A stretch of DNA of 64,000 nucleotides from CAYVQU01 sp964453155 (GTDB lineage: Bacteria > Chloroflexota > Anaerolineae > Anaerolineales > UBA11858). Positions within the stretch are counted from its first letter, which is position 1; each line of letters begins with the position of its first letter. The notes below the pieces were generated by a model that did not search any database, had not been told where the DNA came from, and saw only the letters and a list, made by a program, of their open reading frames with translations. The stretch is taken from contig CAYVQU010000004.1 of assembly GCA_964453155.1 (NCBI GenBank), forward strand, positions 9,694 to 73,693, read 5' to 3'. Both the position numbers and the translations under genes were made by a program. Below, in pieces: positions 32,155 through 40,075 of the stretch.

Positions 32155-33078
32155 TCAAGCTGCCAGGATATTTCGGGCTATCTCCGAGTCGTTTTGGATT
32201 TGAGCAATCAACTCATCAACGGTTGAGAAGCGTTGTTCGGCTCGGAGCCGGGCGACAAACTCCAACTCGATCGTCTGGCCGTAAATATCGGCTGAAAAAT
32301 CAAAAATGTGGGCTTCGACTCGGGGTGGGACAGGTTTGGATTCAAATGTGGGGCGGACACCGATATTCGTCACAGCACCATATGTTTTCCCTAGAATTTT
32401 CGTCCGACAGGCATAAACCCCGGCCGTTGGAATGATTTTTTCAGCCCAAACGGACAAATTTGCAGTAGGGAAACCGATCGTTCGGCCGCGTTGATCACCA
32501 AATTCCACCAGTCCTTGGACGGTGTAGTTTCGCCCCATCAGCTCAGCTGCTTCTTCCACCTGCCCTACTCCTAAAAGGAACCGAATCCGGCTGGAAGATA
32601 TTATGCCGCTGTCATCTTCAATCGGGGGTGTTTGTACAACAGTGAACCCTAAAGCCGTGCCAATTTCCTTGAGTTTGGTGAAATTCCCTTTGCGGTTTTT
32701 ACCCAAAGCAAAATCATACCCAACTTGTAAATGTTGAATGTTCAGGTGTTCGTGCAAATTTCCAACAAATTTCCGGGCAGAAGTATTGGCTACTTGGCGG
32801 TTGAACGGATGGGTAATGACGGTATCAACACCTAAATTTCCTAAAATCGCGGCTTTCTCATCTGCTGAAGTCAGATAATACGGGAAATTTTGCCCCCTCA
32901 AAATTGCGGCTGGGTGAGGAAAGAACGTAAGCACAACGGCCGGTAAACCCGCAGAGCGAGCTCCGGCCGTTAATGTGTGAATGATTTCTTGATGCCCCCG
33001 ATGAACCCCATCAAATGAGCCAATTGTAAGCCAGACATCCTGGTGTTGGATGTCCTCCAAAGCGTGAAAATGTTGCAT
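32155..33078 (-). CDS. ribF: Bifunctional riboflavin kinase / FAD synthetase
   Basis: Makes FMN and then FAD from riboflavin, 307 aa, cytoplasmic. The N-terminal FAD synthetase domain has the nucleotidyltransferase motif GSFDGVHRGHQ and the ISSSRIR signature. The C-terminal riboflavin kinase domain has GRTIGFPTANL, GVYACRT, NIGVRPTF and a final LELEF-like segment (IELEFVARLR). It is the last gene of the nusA-to-ribF translation operon, 27 bp after truB. The TPP riboswitch of the next unit starts 48 bp downstream, and no FMN riboswitch is seen. Confidence 0.96.
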   Translation of the reverse strand: MQHFHALEDIQHQDVWLTIGSFDGVHRGHQEIIHTLTAGARSAGLPAVVLTFFPHPAAILRGQNFPYYLTSADEKAAILGNLGVDTVITHPFNRQVANTSARKFVGNLHEHLNIQHLQVGYDFALGKNRKGNFTKLKEIGTALGFTVVQTPPIEDDSGIISSSRIRFLLGVGQVEEAAELMGRNYTVQGLVEFGDQRGRTIGFPTANLSVWAEKIIPTAGVYACRTKILGKTYGAVTNIGVRPTFESKPVPPRVEAHIFDFSADIYGQTIELEFVARLRAEQRFSTVDELIAQIQNDSEIARNILAA

Positions 33079-33105
33079 TCGATGATTTACTGCCCGTAGG
33101 CGTAA

Positions 33106-34062
33106 CTACGATTGGAAGAAAACCTTTTTAGGTTGCCACTCGTCATCTTCTTCGACATACCGCATTACGGCAACCAGGTCGCCTTGTTCGGTGATGGCGC
33201 GCACCAGACCCAGTTGTTCTTCTTCGGCATACGGGTGGTTAGCAGGATCGACCAACTCTTTGGCGTTTTCTCCCGCCGGGATGCGGTGCCCGTGGCGAAC
33301 TTTCTCAACCAGATCGTGGTTGAGTTCGATCCCGGGCCAATCAGCCAAAGCCTCAGCCGCGGGGATCAAGTAGCGATACCACTCACCAGCCAGGAAGGCG
33401 TCTTGCAGTTGGCGCAACGGAACCGCATCGCGTAAAGTAAAGCGACCGCTCTTGGTCCGGCGGAGACCGATCAGGTAAGCCCCGGTCCCTAAATCATCGC
33501 CCAAATCGTTAGCGAGGGAACGGACATAGGTGCCCGATGAGCAGTAGACATCGAGAACAGCTTCAGGGGGCGCCCATTCAAGTACGTCTAATTTGTAGAC
33601 ATTAATTTTTCGGGGTTTGAGTTCAACTTTCTCGCCTTTACGGGCATGTTCATAGGCCTTGCGACCTTTGACTTTGACCGCGGAGTAGGGTGGCGGTACT
33701 TGCTCGATCTCGCCCTCATAATTCTTGATGATATCTTCGAACTGGGTTTCAGTAATATCTGCGATATTGGCTGATCGAACAACCCGGCCTTCAGCATCGT
33801 AAGTGTCGGTGGAGGTCCCAAGGCGAACTGTGGCCTGATAGCGTTTATCAGCGGCCGATACAAATTCGCTCAAACGAACAGCAGGGCCAATCAAAACAAC
33901 TAATACACCAGAAGCTCGCGGGTCTAAAGTACCAGTATGTCCGGCCCGGCGGATACCTGTTCCGCGCCGGATAATCTGAACTACATCATGAGAGGTTAAT
34001 CCAACGGGTTTGTCAATTACCAAGACACCCGAAACAACATTTTTGAGGTGGTTTTGATCCAT
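33106..34062 (-). CDS. truB: tRNA pseudouridine-55 synthase
   Basis: Makes pseudouridine 55 in the T-loop of tRNAs, 318 aa. Motifs are VIDKPVGLTSHDVV, the catalytic Asp in AGHTGTLDPRASGVLVV, a PPPYSAVKVKGRKAYEHARKG block and YCSSGTYVRSLANDLG. A C-terminal PUA-like extension follows (KELVDPANHPY region). The start at MDQNHLKN is chosen from GGGGAG 9 nt upstream. Position between nrnA and ribF is the normal order in this operon. Confidence 0.96.
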   Translation of the reverse strand: MDQNHLKNVVSGVLVIDKPVGLTSHDVVQIIRRGTGIRRAGHTGTLDPRASGVLVVLIGPAVRLSEFVSAADKRYQATVRLGTSTDTYDAEGRVVRSANIADITETQFEDIIKNYEGEIEQVPPPYSAVKVKGRKAYEHARKGEKVELKPRKINVYKLDVLEWAPPEAVLDVYCSSGTYVRSLANDLGDDLGTGAYLIGLRRTKSGRFTLRDAVPLRQLQDAFLAGEWYRYLIPAAEALADWPGIELNHDLVEKVRHGHRIPAGENAKELVDPANHPYAEEEQLGLVRAITEQGDLVAVMRYVEEDDEWQPKKVFFQS

Positions 34063-34159
34063 ATTTTGATCTCCCCGGCGATTATTTGATTGATATCTAT
34101 TCATATTTTACCCTAACAATTCTCCTGAATATTTCTATGTCAGAATTCTTACGTACTTT

Positions 34160-35119
34160 CTAATGTTTATTTCGCAAATAATGGCGGGTTGCGTCTAAAA
34201 CTTGGAGTTGAACATCTTCAAGCTCACCTTCAATTTCTGCCCCAGAAGCTGGTTTATGGCCGCCACCGCCAAAACTGAAGGCAATTTTAGACACATCGTA
34301 GCCAGAGTGGGAGCGCCAGCTGATTTTGACGGTGCCATTGGCTTGTTCAACAAATATTAAAGCAATATCGACTTCCCGAATGGAAGACATGACGTTAATT
34401 AGGTCAGCATCATCACGTCCAGGGTAGCCAATTTTTTTCCGGTCTTCGAGGGTGAGTACTGTCCATAAAAGACCATCTTCGAGATTAAGATTGTTGATTC
34501 CCGCGCCCCAATAGCGGACAGATTTATACGTCCGATTGAGTAAAGCTTTTTGATAAAGGTCCGGGAGTTTACACCCCATTTCCATCAATTCGGCAGCCAC
34601 CCGCAGGGTGTTCGGAGTCATATTATTGGTTCGAAATCCGAGGGTGTCGGTAATAACCCCAGTCAGGAGGGCCTCAGCTGATTCTGGGGTTATGGTGAAG
34701 CCTAATGCGGGGATCAATCCGACCAAAATTTCTGCGGTTGCAGGTGTTTGAGGGTAAACCAGGTTGATTTCACCGTAATTAAGGTTTGTAATGTGGTGGT
34801 CAATATTGATCGTGGGAACTTCATCACTTTGAAACACATTCCCCACTCGTTCGAGATCAGAACAATCGAGAACAATACTGATTTCGAAATCACTTTCCGA
34901 TTTTCTTTTTACCCGCTCGCTGCCCACCAGATGGTGGAAGGAACTTGGAACGCCATCCTGCAGCACCATTTGGACTTCTTTGCCAGCGTGCTCTAAAGCT
35001 AGCCCCAACCCTAATAGCGATCCGACCGCGTCACCATCAGGGCGCTGATGGGAAGTAATGATTATTTTCTGGTATTCTGAGAGGACCCTTTGGGCCGCAT
35101 GGATCAGGCTTGCTTTCAT
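34160..35119 (-). CDS. nrnA: Bifunctional oligoribonuclease / pAp phosphatase (DHH-DHHA1)
   Basis: NrnA-type enzyme of 319 aa that degrades nanoRNAs and dephosphorylates 3'-phosphoadenosine 5'-phosphate. The DHH domain carries the metal motifs SHQRPDGDAVGS, VLDCSDLERV and NIDHHITN. The DHHA1 domain has the C-terminal GGGGHKPASGAEI. It starts 2 bp after rbfA and precedes truB, as in many Gram-positive and Chloroflexota operons. The same domain pair is found again as the N-terminus of the 870-aa fusion upstream of nusA, so the region carries two DHH paralogues. Confidence 0.93.
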   Translation of the reverse strand: MKASLIHAAQRVLSEYQKIIITSHQRPDGDAVGSLLGLGLALEHAGKEVQMVLQDGVPSSFHHLVGSERVKRKSESDFEISIVLDCSDLERVGNVFQSDEVPTINIDHHITNLNYGEINLVYPQTPATAEILVGLIPALGFTITPESAEALLTGVITDTLGFRTNNMTPNTLRVAAELMEMGCKLPDLYQKALLNRTYKSVRYWGAGINNLNLEDGLLWTVLTLEDRKKIGYPGRDDADLINVMSSIREVDIALIFVEQANGTVKISWRSHSGYDVSKIAFSFGGGGHKPASGAEIEGELEDVQLQVLDATRHYLRNKH

Positions 35120-35121
35120 GA

Positions 35122-35502
35122 TCAGGTTTGATCCTCAGGTGGGGGAGTGCGGTCACTGCCATCTTCAAGTGAATCCAACAACTTATCGATGTAATCGGCC
35201 TGTTCGGGATGGGCGTCCCAATAAAACCGTAAGCGCGGAAAATGACGCAACTGGATTCGTTGCGCTAACTCACGCCGTAGAAACCCACTGGCATGATCTA
35301 AACCCGCTAATATTTCCTCTGAGGCTGCAATACCTTCCAAGGATGAAACATAGATGTTAGCAAAGGCTAATTCGCGATCCACCCGCACCTCGGTAATCGA
35401 AACGGCATTGAGACGCGGATCAGAAACTTCCATGAGCAAGATCGTCGAAAGCTCCTCAAAAATTCGGTCTCCAATTCGTTCAGCCCGCATTTTCGAAACC
35501 AT
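35122..35502 (-). CDS. rbfA: Ribosome-binding factor A
   Basis: Small KH-fold protein of 126 aa that binds the 30S subunit during 16S rRNA maturation and cold adaptation. The typical pattern is visible: RAERIGDRIFEELSTILLMEVSDPRL, the central VSITEVRVDRELAFANIYVS and LRRELAQRIQLRHFPRLRFYWD. A short acidic tail follows. It lies 89 bp after infB and directly before nrnA. The gap to infB holds an inverted repeat (35549-35586). Confidence 0.95.
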   Translation of the reverse strand: MVSKMRAERIGDRIFEELSTILLMEVSDPRLNAVSITEVRVDRELAFANIYVSSLEGIAASEEILAGLDHASGFLRRELAQRIQLRHFPRLRFYWDAHPEQADYIDKLLDSLEDGSDRTPPPEDQT

Positions 35503-35591
35503 GTTTTACTCCCAAATTTCCCCTAAATGTGTTACCGTAATTCTCTTTCTTTCCAGCGCCATCCCGGGAAGAATGGAACTGGAAAGCATTA

Positions 35592-37385
35592 TTATATTAT
35601 CTCTACTGTTTCAACAACGAAGCATTCCAGGAAGTCGCCTTCTTCAAAGCTGTTGAAGTTGCGTACGCCGACCCCGCATTCAAAGCCCTGCCGAACCTCA
35701 CGCACATCTTCTTGATGGCGTTTGAGTGAAGCCACATCGCCTTCAAAGATCGCTTCTTTTTTGCGTACTACCCGCATCTGACCATTTCGGCGGAGTTCGC
35801 CCTCAATTACGCGGCAGCCAGCCACCTGTCCGAGCCGGGAAGCCTTGAAAACGGCCAATACTTCCGCGCGCCCCACAACAACCTGACGTTCTTCCGGTTC
35901 GAGCAGACCTTTGAGGGCCTTCTCAATATCCTCAGTCAGCCGGTAAATGATGTTGTAAGTGCGGATCGAAATTCCTTCATTATCAGCCATTCGCTGGGCG
36001 GGCCCATCGGCATTGACATTGAAACCGACAACTACTGCGGCAGAAGCGGAGGCCAACATGATGTCGCTTTCGCTGATATTGCCGGTATCGGCATGCAAAA
36101 TGTTGACGCCAATTTCGCCTACGCCCAGTTCTTCAACTGATGAAATGATCGGTTCCAGCGAGCCCTGGACATCGGCTTTGATGACCAGTCGTAATTCTTT
36201 GGTCTCGCCTGATTGGAACCGCTCGAAGATTTGCTCAAGGGTGATGGCCTTTTTCTTAGCCATTTCTTGTTGCTCAGACTCGATCAATCGTTCTTTAATG
36301 ATGTCGCGGGCATCTCTTTCTTTCTTGACGATCGTAAATAAATCACCTGCGGCCGGAACTTCATTCAAGCCCATCACCGATACTGGCATCGCCGGTCCCG
36401 CGGCCTTAGTGGGGCGGCGGCGATGATCGAACATGCCTTTAACTTTGCCGTAGGAAGTTCCCGCAATGACCACGTTGCCAGTTTTAAGGGTTCCGTTTTG
36501 GACGAGAAGGGTGGTCATTACACCCCGACCACGCTCAATTTTAGCCTCGATAACCGTGCCAAAAACCTGTCCTTTGGGGTTCGCTAAAATTTCCATATCG
36601 CCAGCAATCAACAGAATGGCCTCGAGAAGATCATCTAAACCTTCTTTATTGATCGCAGATAAGGGCACAATGATCGTATCGCCGTCCCATTCGTCGGGAA
36701 CCAGGCCGATTTCAGCGAGTTGTTGCTTGACTCGCTCGGGATCGGCATTATTCCGGTCCATTTTATTCATGGCCACAATCATCGGTACCTGGGCGGCTTT
36801 GCAGTGGGCAATGGCTTCCTTGGTTTGAGGCATCACTCCATCGTCAGCGGCGACCACCAAGACAACAATGTCGGCTCCCTGAGCCCCGCGGGCCCGCATG
36901 GCGGAAAAAGCCGCGTGGCCGGGGGTGTCAAGAAACGTAATGGTCTGGTTGTCTTTTTGGACCTGGTAGGCACCAATGTGCTGGGTAATACCACCAGCTT
37001 CGCCAGCTTGTACGTTGGTTTCACGAATGGCGTCCAAAAGAGTGGTCTTGCCATGATCAACATGACCCAAAATCGTGATAACTGGCGGCCGGGAAACCAG
37101 ATCAGCGGTTCGTTCACGGGCGATTAGTTGACGCCACAGCGGAATTTCCCCATCATCTTCGGGGGCGAGGGTGTCATATGTTTTGAGGATAACCTCGTAG
37201 CCAAACTCCGAAGCCACAATGGAGGCGGTATCAAAGTCAATCTGCTGATTGATATTTGCCATGACACCATTGGCCATCAAATTCTTGATGACGTCAATGG
37301 GGCTGGCCTTTAATTCTTCTGAGAGTTCACGAACTGTGATGCTGCCAGTTAATTCGATGCTTTTTGTATTTCCGTTATCACTCAT
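35592..37385 (-). CDS. infB: Translation initiation factor IF-2
   Basis: GTPase that places initiator tRNA on the ribosome. At 597 aa it is a short form, without the long charged N-terminal domain of E. coli IF-2 (890 aa). A conserved IF2N domain (SITVRELSEELKASPIDVIKNLMANG) comes first. G1 is GHVDHGKTTLLD, G3 is DTPGHAAF, G4 is NKMD. The C-terminal C1 and C2 beta-barrel domains follow. The start ATG lies inside ylxR, with an 8-bp overlap, so translation is probably coupled. Confidence 0.97.
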   Translation of the reverse strand: MSDNGNTKSIELTGSITVRELSEELKASPIDVIKNLMANGVMANINQQIDFDTASIVASEFGYEVILKTYDTLAPEDDGEIPLWRQLIARERTADLVSRPPVITILGHVDHGKTTLLDAIRETNVQAGEAGGITQHIGAYQVQKDNQTITFLDTPGHAAFSAMRARGAQGADIVVLVVAADDGVMPQTKEAIAHCKAAQVPMIVAMNKMDRNNADPERVKQQLAEIGLVPDEWDGDTIIVPLSAINKEGLDDLLEAILLIAGDMEILANPKGQVFGTVIEAKIERGRGVMTTLLVQNGTLKTGNVVIAGTSYGKVKGMFDHRRRPTKAAGPAMPVSVMGLNEVPAAGDLFTIVKKERDARDIIKERLIESEQQEMAKKKAITLEQIFERFQSGETKELRLVIKADVQGSLEPIISSVEELGVGEIGVNILHADTGNISESDIMLASASAAVVVGFNVNADGPAQRMADNEGISIRTYNIIYRLTEDIEKALKGLLEPEERQVVVGRAEVLAVFKASRLGQVAGCRVIEGELRRNGQMRVVRKKEAIFEGDVASLKRHQEDVREVRQGFECGVGVRNFNSFEEGDFLECFVVETVEII

Positions 37386-37695
37386 TTTGTTCTCCCGGCA
37401 CAGGATTATCCGATTCGGTCAAGGTAGTCATAAAAGTTGTTAGCCGTTCACGATCAGCGGCGGTAAATGTAACCCTTAATGCGTTTGCCAGTGCGCCTTT
37501 CAGTCCATTTTCCCAACAGGCGAGGTTTTCATGAAGATACGCTCCCCGCCCTGCCAGCTTTCCGCTGGGGTCGACTTGTACACCTTCGGTTGTGCGTACA
37601 ATCCGGATCAAGCCTCGTTTCGACTGGACGGTGCGACAACCAACACACGTTCGTTGGGGAATATGTTTTCTTTTGCGCTTTGTCTTCTTCGTCAC
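37378..37695 (-). CDS. ylxR: YlxR family RNA-binding protein
   Basis: A 105-aa protein of the YlxR/DUF448 family, commonly encoded between nusA and infB. The signature PQRTCVGCRTVQSKRGLIRIVR and the GRGAYLHENLACWE segment are both present. Members bind RNA and may affect RNase P or transcription of translation genes (established for some homologues). The N-terminus is strongly basic (MTKKTKRKRKH). It overlaps infB by 8 bp. The gap to nusA is unusually long (280 bp) and contains a dispersed repeat. Confidence 0.93.
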   Translation of the reverse strand: MTKKTKRKRKHIPQRTCVGCRTVQSKRGLIRIVRTTEGVQVDPSGKLAGRGAYLHENLACWENGLKGALANALRVTFTAADRERLTTFMTTLTESDNPVPGEQNE

Positions 37696-37861
37696 CGGCT
37701 ACTATGTTACTTACTTGCTGACAAAATAATCCGAAACCGCATTTAGTCAGCAATCATATTTTTGTGAATTTGTAAAACTTCTAACTAGTTGCAGTTGGGC
37801 AAAAAACTTAGATCAAAAATCAAATTCCCTGCCCAACCACTTAAGTCAATTCTGGTGGAAC

Positions 37862-37945
37862 GCAAATTTCGGTTTCGACGGTGATTTGATTCAAACCATC
37901 ATCCGAAATTTGTAGTTGTTGTGCGGAAAACCAGACTGATTTATT
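37862..37945. repeat. Dispersed palindromic element, copy 2, in the nusA-ylxR gap
   Basis: Arms GCAAATTTCGG (37862-37872) and CCGAAATTTGT (37903-37913), 52 bp overall, and a tail ending CTGATTTATTG as in copies 1 and 4. A further inverted repeat GTTGGGCA / TGCCCAAC lies nearby (37794-37801 and 37830-37837). The element splits the nusA and ylxR genes within an operon. Confidence 0.75.
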
Positions 37946-37975
37946 GATCCTGATTAAACCGCATAACACCAACAC

Positions 37976-39925
37976 CTAGAAGTCCCAATCATCTTCCCAT
38001 TCTTCAAAACCATCACCACTGTCGCGTTTGCGCTTCTTGCGGTAAATGGTGACATCCTGATCGGGATCGTACTCGACATCGACGAATTTCTTGCGTCGTT
38101 TTTTCTTGGATTTCTGATCGCCGGTGTCTTTCTCATCCTCCGGCAGATCGAGCATTTCGGGTTTGAGTTTGAAGATTTCCTCCAGGGAGGCGGGTAATTC
38201 TTCTTCATCTTCTTCACCCTCAGGTTTGGCAGGTTCTGGTACCTGTTCCGCCTCAACAACTTCGGCCGCCTCAGCTTTAACTGGGGCCACAGGTTCTTCA
38301 GCTTCGGGTTTTTCGACTGCTTCAACCGCTTCTGGTGTTTCTGCAACCTCCTCGGCTGCTTCAACTTCTGGAGCTTCTTCAGCGGTTGGCTCAACTTCGG
38401 GTTCGGGCTCAGGTTCAGGTTCCGGTAAGGTTGCGGTGAGGGCCTCGAAGGCTTCTTTGATGTTTTCAATGGTTTTGTCGCCGATCCCATCTAAATCAGT
38501 GATTTTGCTGGAATCGAAGAAAACCTGGACCATCAAATCGCCAACAGTGAAGTATTCGGCCTCTTCCAGAGCCGCGTTGACTTTCTTGGTCAACCCCAAA
38601 ATGAGAACTGGGAGATCCGCGGCCGCTTCGGGAACGGCATCTTGGGCAGCCTGCAGTCGTTGTTCGTACTCTTCCTTAATGATCTGACGGCGTTGGATCA
38701 CACCATGCTCTACCCGATCGACAAAGCTACCCATCAGGTGATATTCTTCCGGCGTGATTGGGCGGCCTTCAGATTTCTTAGCCATAATCGTTTCGATCTG
38801 CGGAATGATATCTTCTTCCTGGCGTTTAAAAATCCGGTATTCTTCATTGCTCTGCAGTTTGAACAGAAGCTCAGAGGCCGCTTCGGGCAGGCTCTTGATG
38901 TCGATTCGCCAGCCAGTGAGTTTGGCGGCCAAACGTGCGTTTTGGCCATCGCGACCGATTGCCAAGCTAAGTTGGTCTTCGGGGACGACAACAGTAGCCG
39001 TTTTTGGACCACTCAAGTTTTCATCTAAATAAACGCCAGTGACGCGCGCCGGGCTGAGGGCTTTGGCGATGTAAGCCGATGGGTCAGGATTCCATTCGAT
39101 GACGTCAATTTTTTCGTCGTTGAGTTCGCGGACAATTGTTTGAATGCGAACCCCGCGAATTCCCACGCAAGCCCCAACGGGGTCCACTCCAGGTTGGAGG
39201 GCCGCGACGGCGACTTTCGAACGGTAGCCAGGCTCGCGCGAAATCGAGCGAATTTCGACCATCCCATGATAAATTTCGGGAACTTCATTTTCGAGCAAGC
39301 GCCGCAAGAAATCACGGTGGGCCCGGGACAGAATTATTTGAGGGCCGCGCGGCGTAGACTTGATTTCGAGCAGCAAGGCCCGAATGCGGTCGTGAACGCG
39401 GAAAAATTCGCGCGGGATTTGTTGATTGCGCGGCATAATGCCTTCGGCTTTGAGTTCTAGACCCAAATTGACCCCTTTGACATTAATGGCCTGCACAATC
39501 CCATTGACGATTTCGCCAACCTGTTTTTCATAGTAACCAAATTGAGCATCCCGTTCGGCTTCCCGAATCCGTTGCTGGATGACCTGACGCGCGGTTTGGG
39601 CTGCCACCCGGCCAAAATTTTTCGGCGTGCTCTCAACAATGACCATACTACCGATCTCGGTGGTCGGATCGACTTGTTTGGCTGCGGGCAAGGCTACTTC
39701 AGTGCGCTCGTCCTGCACATCTTCAACGACTTCTTTTTCGGCAAAGATAGCGACCTGACCATTGTCGGGGTTAATTTTGGCTTCTACATGTTGGGCATTT
39801 GAAGCGTTTACTGAGCGGCGATAAGCCGAAACCATGGCCGCTTCGATGGCTTCAACCACCACTGTTTTAGGAAGACCGCGGTCTTCTAATACCTCATTTA
39901 AGGCTAATGCAAAATCGTTCTTCAT
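37976..39925 (-). CDS. nusA: Transcription termination/antitermination factor NusA
   Basis: RNA polymerase-binding factor controlling pausing, termination and antitermination. It has 649 aa. An N-terminal RNAP-binding domain (ALNEVLEDRGLPKTVVVEAIEAAM) is followed by S1 and two KH domains (VGACVGIRGVRIQTIV and LSLAIGRDGQNARLAAKLTGWRID). A helix-hairpin-helix unit (ITDLDGIGDKTIENIKEAF) lies near 500. The C-terminal ~130 residues are unusual: a Pro-Glu/Ala-Glu rich linker, a basic patch (KSKKKRRKKF), a second basic patch (RKKRKRD) and an acidic, Trp-containing end (FEEWEDDWDF). No rimP gene precedes it, contrary to common order. Confidence 0.96.
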   Translation of the reverse strand: MKNDFALALNEVLEDRGLPKTVVVEAIEAAMVSAYRRSVNASNAQHVEAKINPDNGQVAIFAEKEVVEDVQDERTEVALPAAKQVDPTTEIGSMVIVESTPKNFGRVAAQTARQVIQQRIREAERDAQFGYYEKQVGEIVNGIVQAINVKGVNLGLELKAEGIMPRNQQIPREFFRVHDRIRALLLEIKSTPRGPQIILSRAHRDFLRRLLENEVPEIYHGMVEIRSISREPGYRSKVAVAALQPGVDPVGACVGIRGVRIQTIVRELNDEKIDVIEWNPDPSAYIAKALSPARVTGVYLDENLSGPKTATVVVPEDQLSLAIGRDGQNARLAAKLTGWRIDIKSLPEAASELLFKLQSNEEYRIFKRQEEDIIPQIETIMAKKSEGRPITPEEYHLMGSFVDRVEHGVIQRRQIIKEEYEQRLQAAQDAVPEAAADLPVLILGLTKKVNAALEEAEYFTVGDLMVQVFFDSSKITDLDGIGDKTIENIKEAFEALTATLPEPEPEPEPEVEPTAEEAPEVEAAEEVAETPEAVEAVEKPEAEEPVAPVKAEAAEVVEAEQVPEPAKPEGEEDEEELPASLEEIFKLKPEMLDLPEDEKDTGDQKSKKKRRKKFVDVEYDPDQDVTIYRKKRKRDSGDGFEEWEDDWDF

Positions 39926-40037
39926 TACTTAGTTCTCCATACAAATCAAACGCGTGGGTGGAAGTGGTCCCCAGACACAAAGAAAAGTGGGGGTTGCCCA
40001 CTTCTCCGACGGAACCAAGATTGCTTCCACCCTAAGC
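39926..40037 (-). promoter_or_regulatory. Structured 5' leader of nusA mRNA
   Basis: On the minus strand GGGTGGAAG (from 40024-40032) pairs with CTTCCACCC (39956-39964), closing a branched structure that contains the hairpin AAGTGGG / CCCACTT (39985-40003). The leader begins right at the predicted start and ends about 30 nt before the ATG. No known leader class is recognised. Confidence 0.65.
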
Positions 40038-40044
40038 GCTGGTG

Positions 40045-40073
40045 ATTGTAGCATGGATCATTTTCCATGACAA
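40045..40073 (-). promoter_or_regulatory. Promoter of the nusA operon
   Basis: Minus strand TTGTCA (40068-40073), 17-bp spacer, TACAAT (40045-40050). The -35 box lies 2 bp from the stop codon of the upstream gene. The predicted start near 40038 gives a leader of about 110 nt. Confidence 0.7.
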
Positions 40074-40075
40074 GG

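Noticed and set aside
32107..33100. FMN riboswitch controlling ribF
   Set aside because: No RFN element is seen; the only riboswitch nearby is the TPP type, which faces the thiamine operon.
35549..35586. CTTTCCAG/CTGGAAAG inverted repeat between infB and rbfA
   Set aside because: Only 8 bp with a long loop and no further support; noted but not called as an element.
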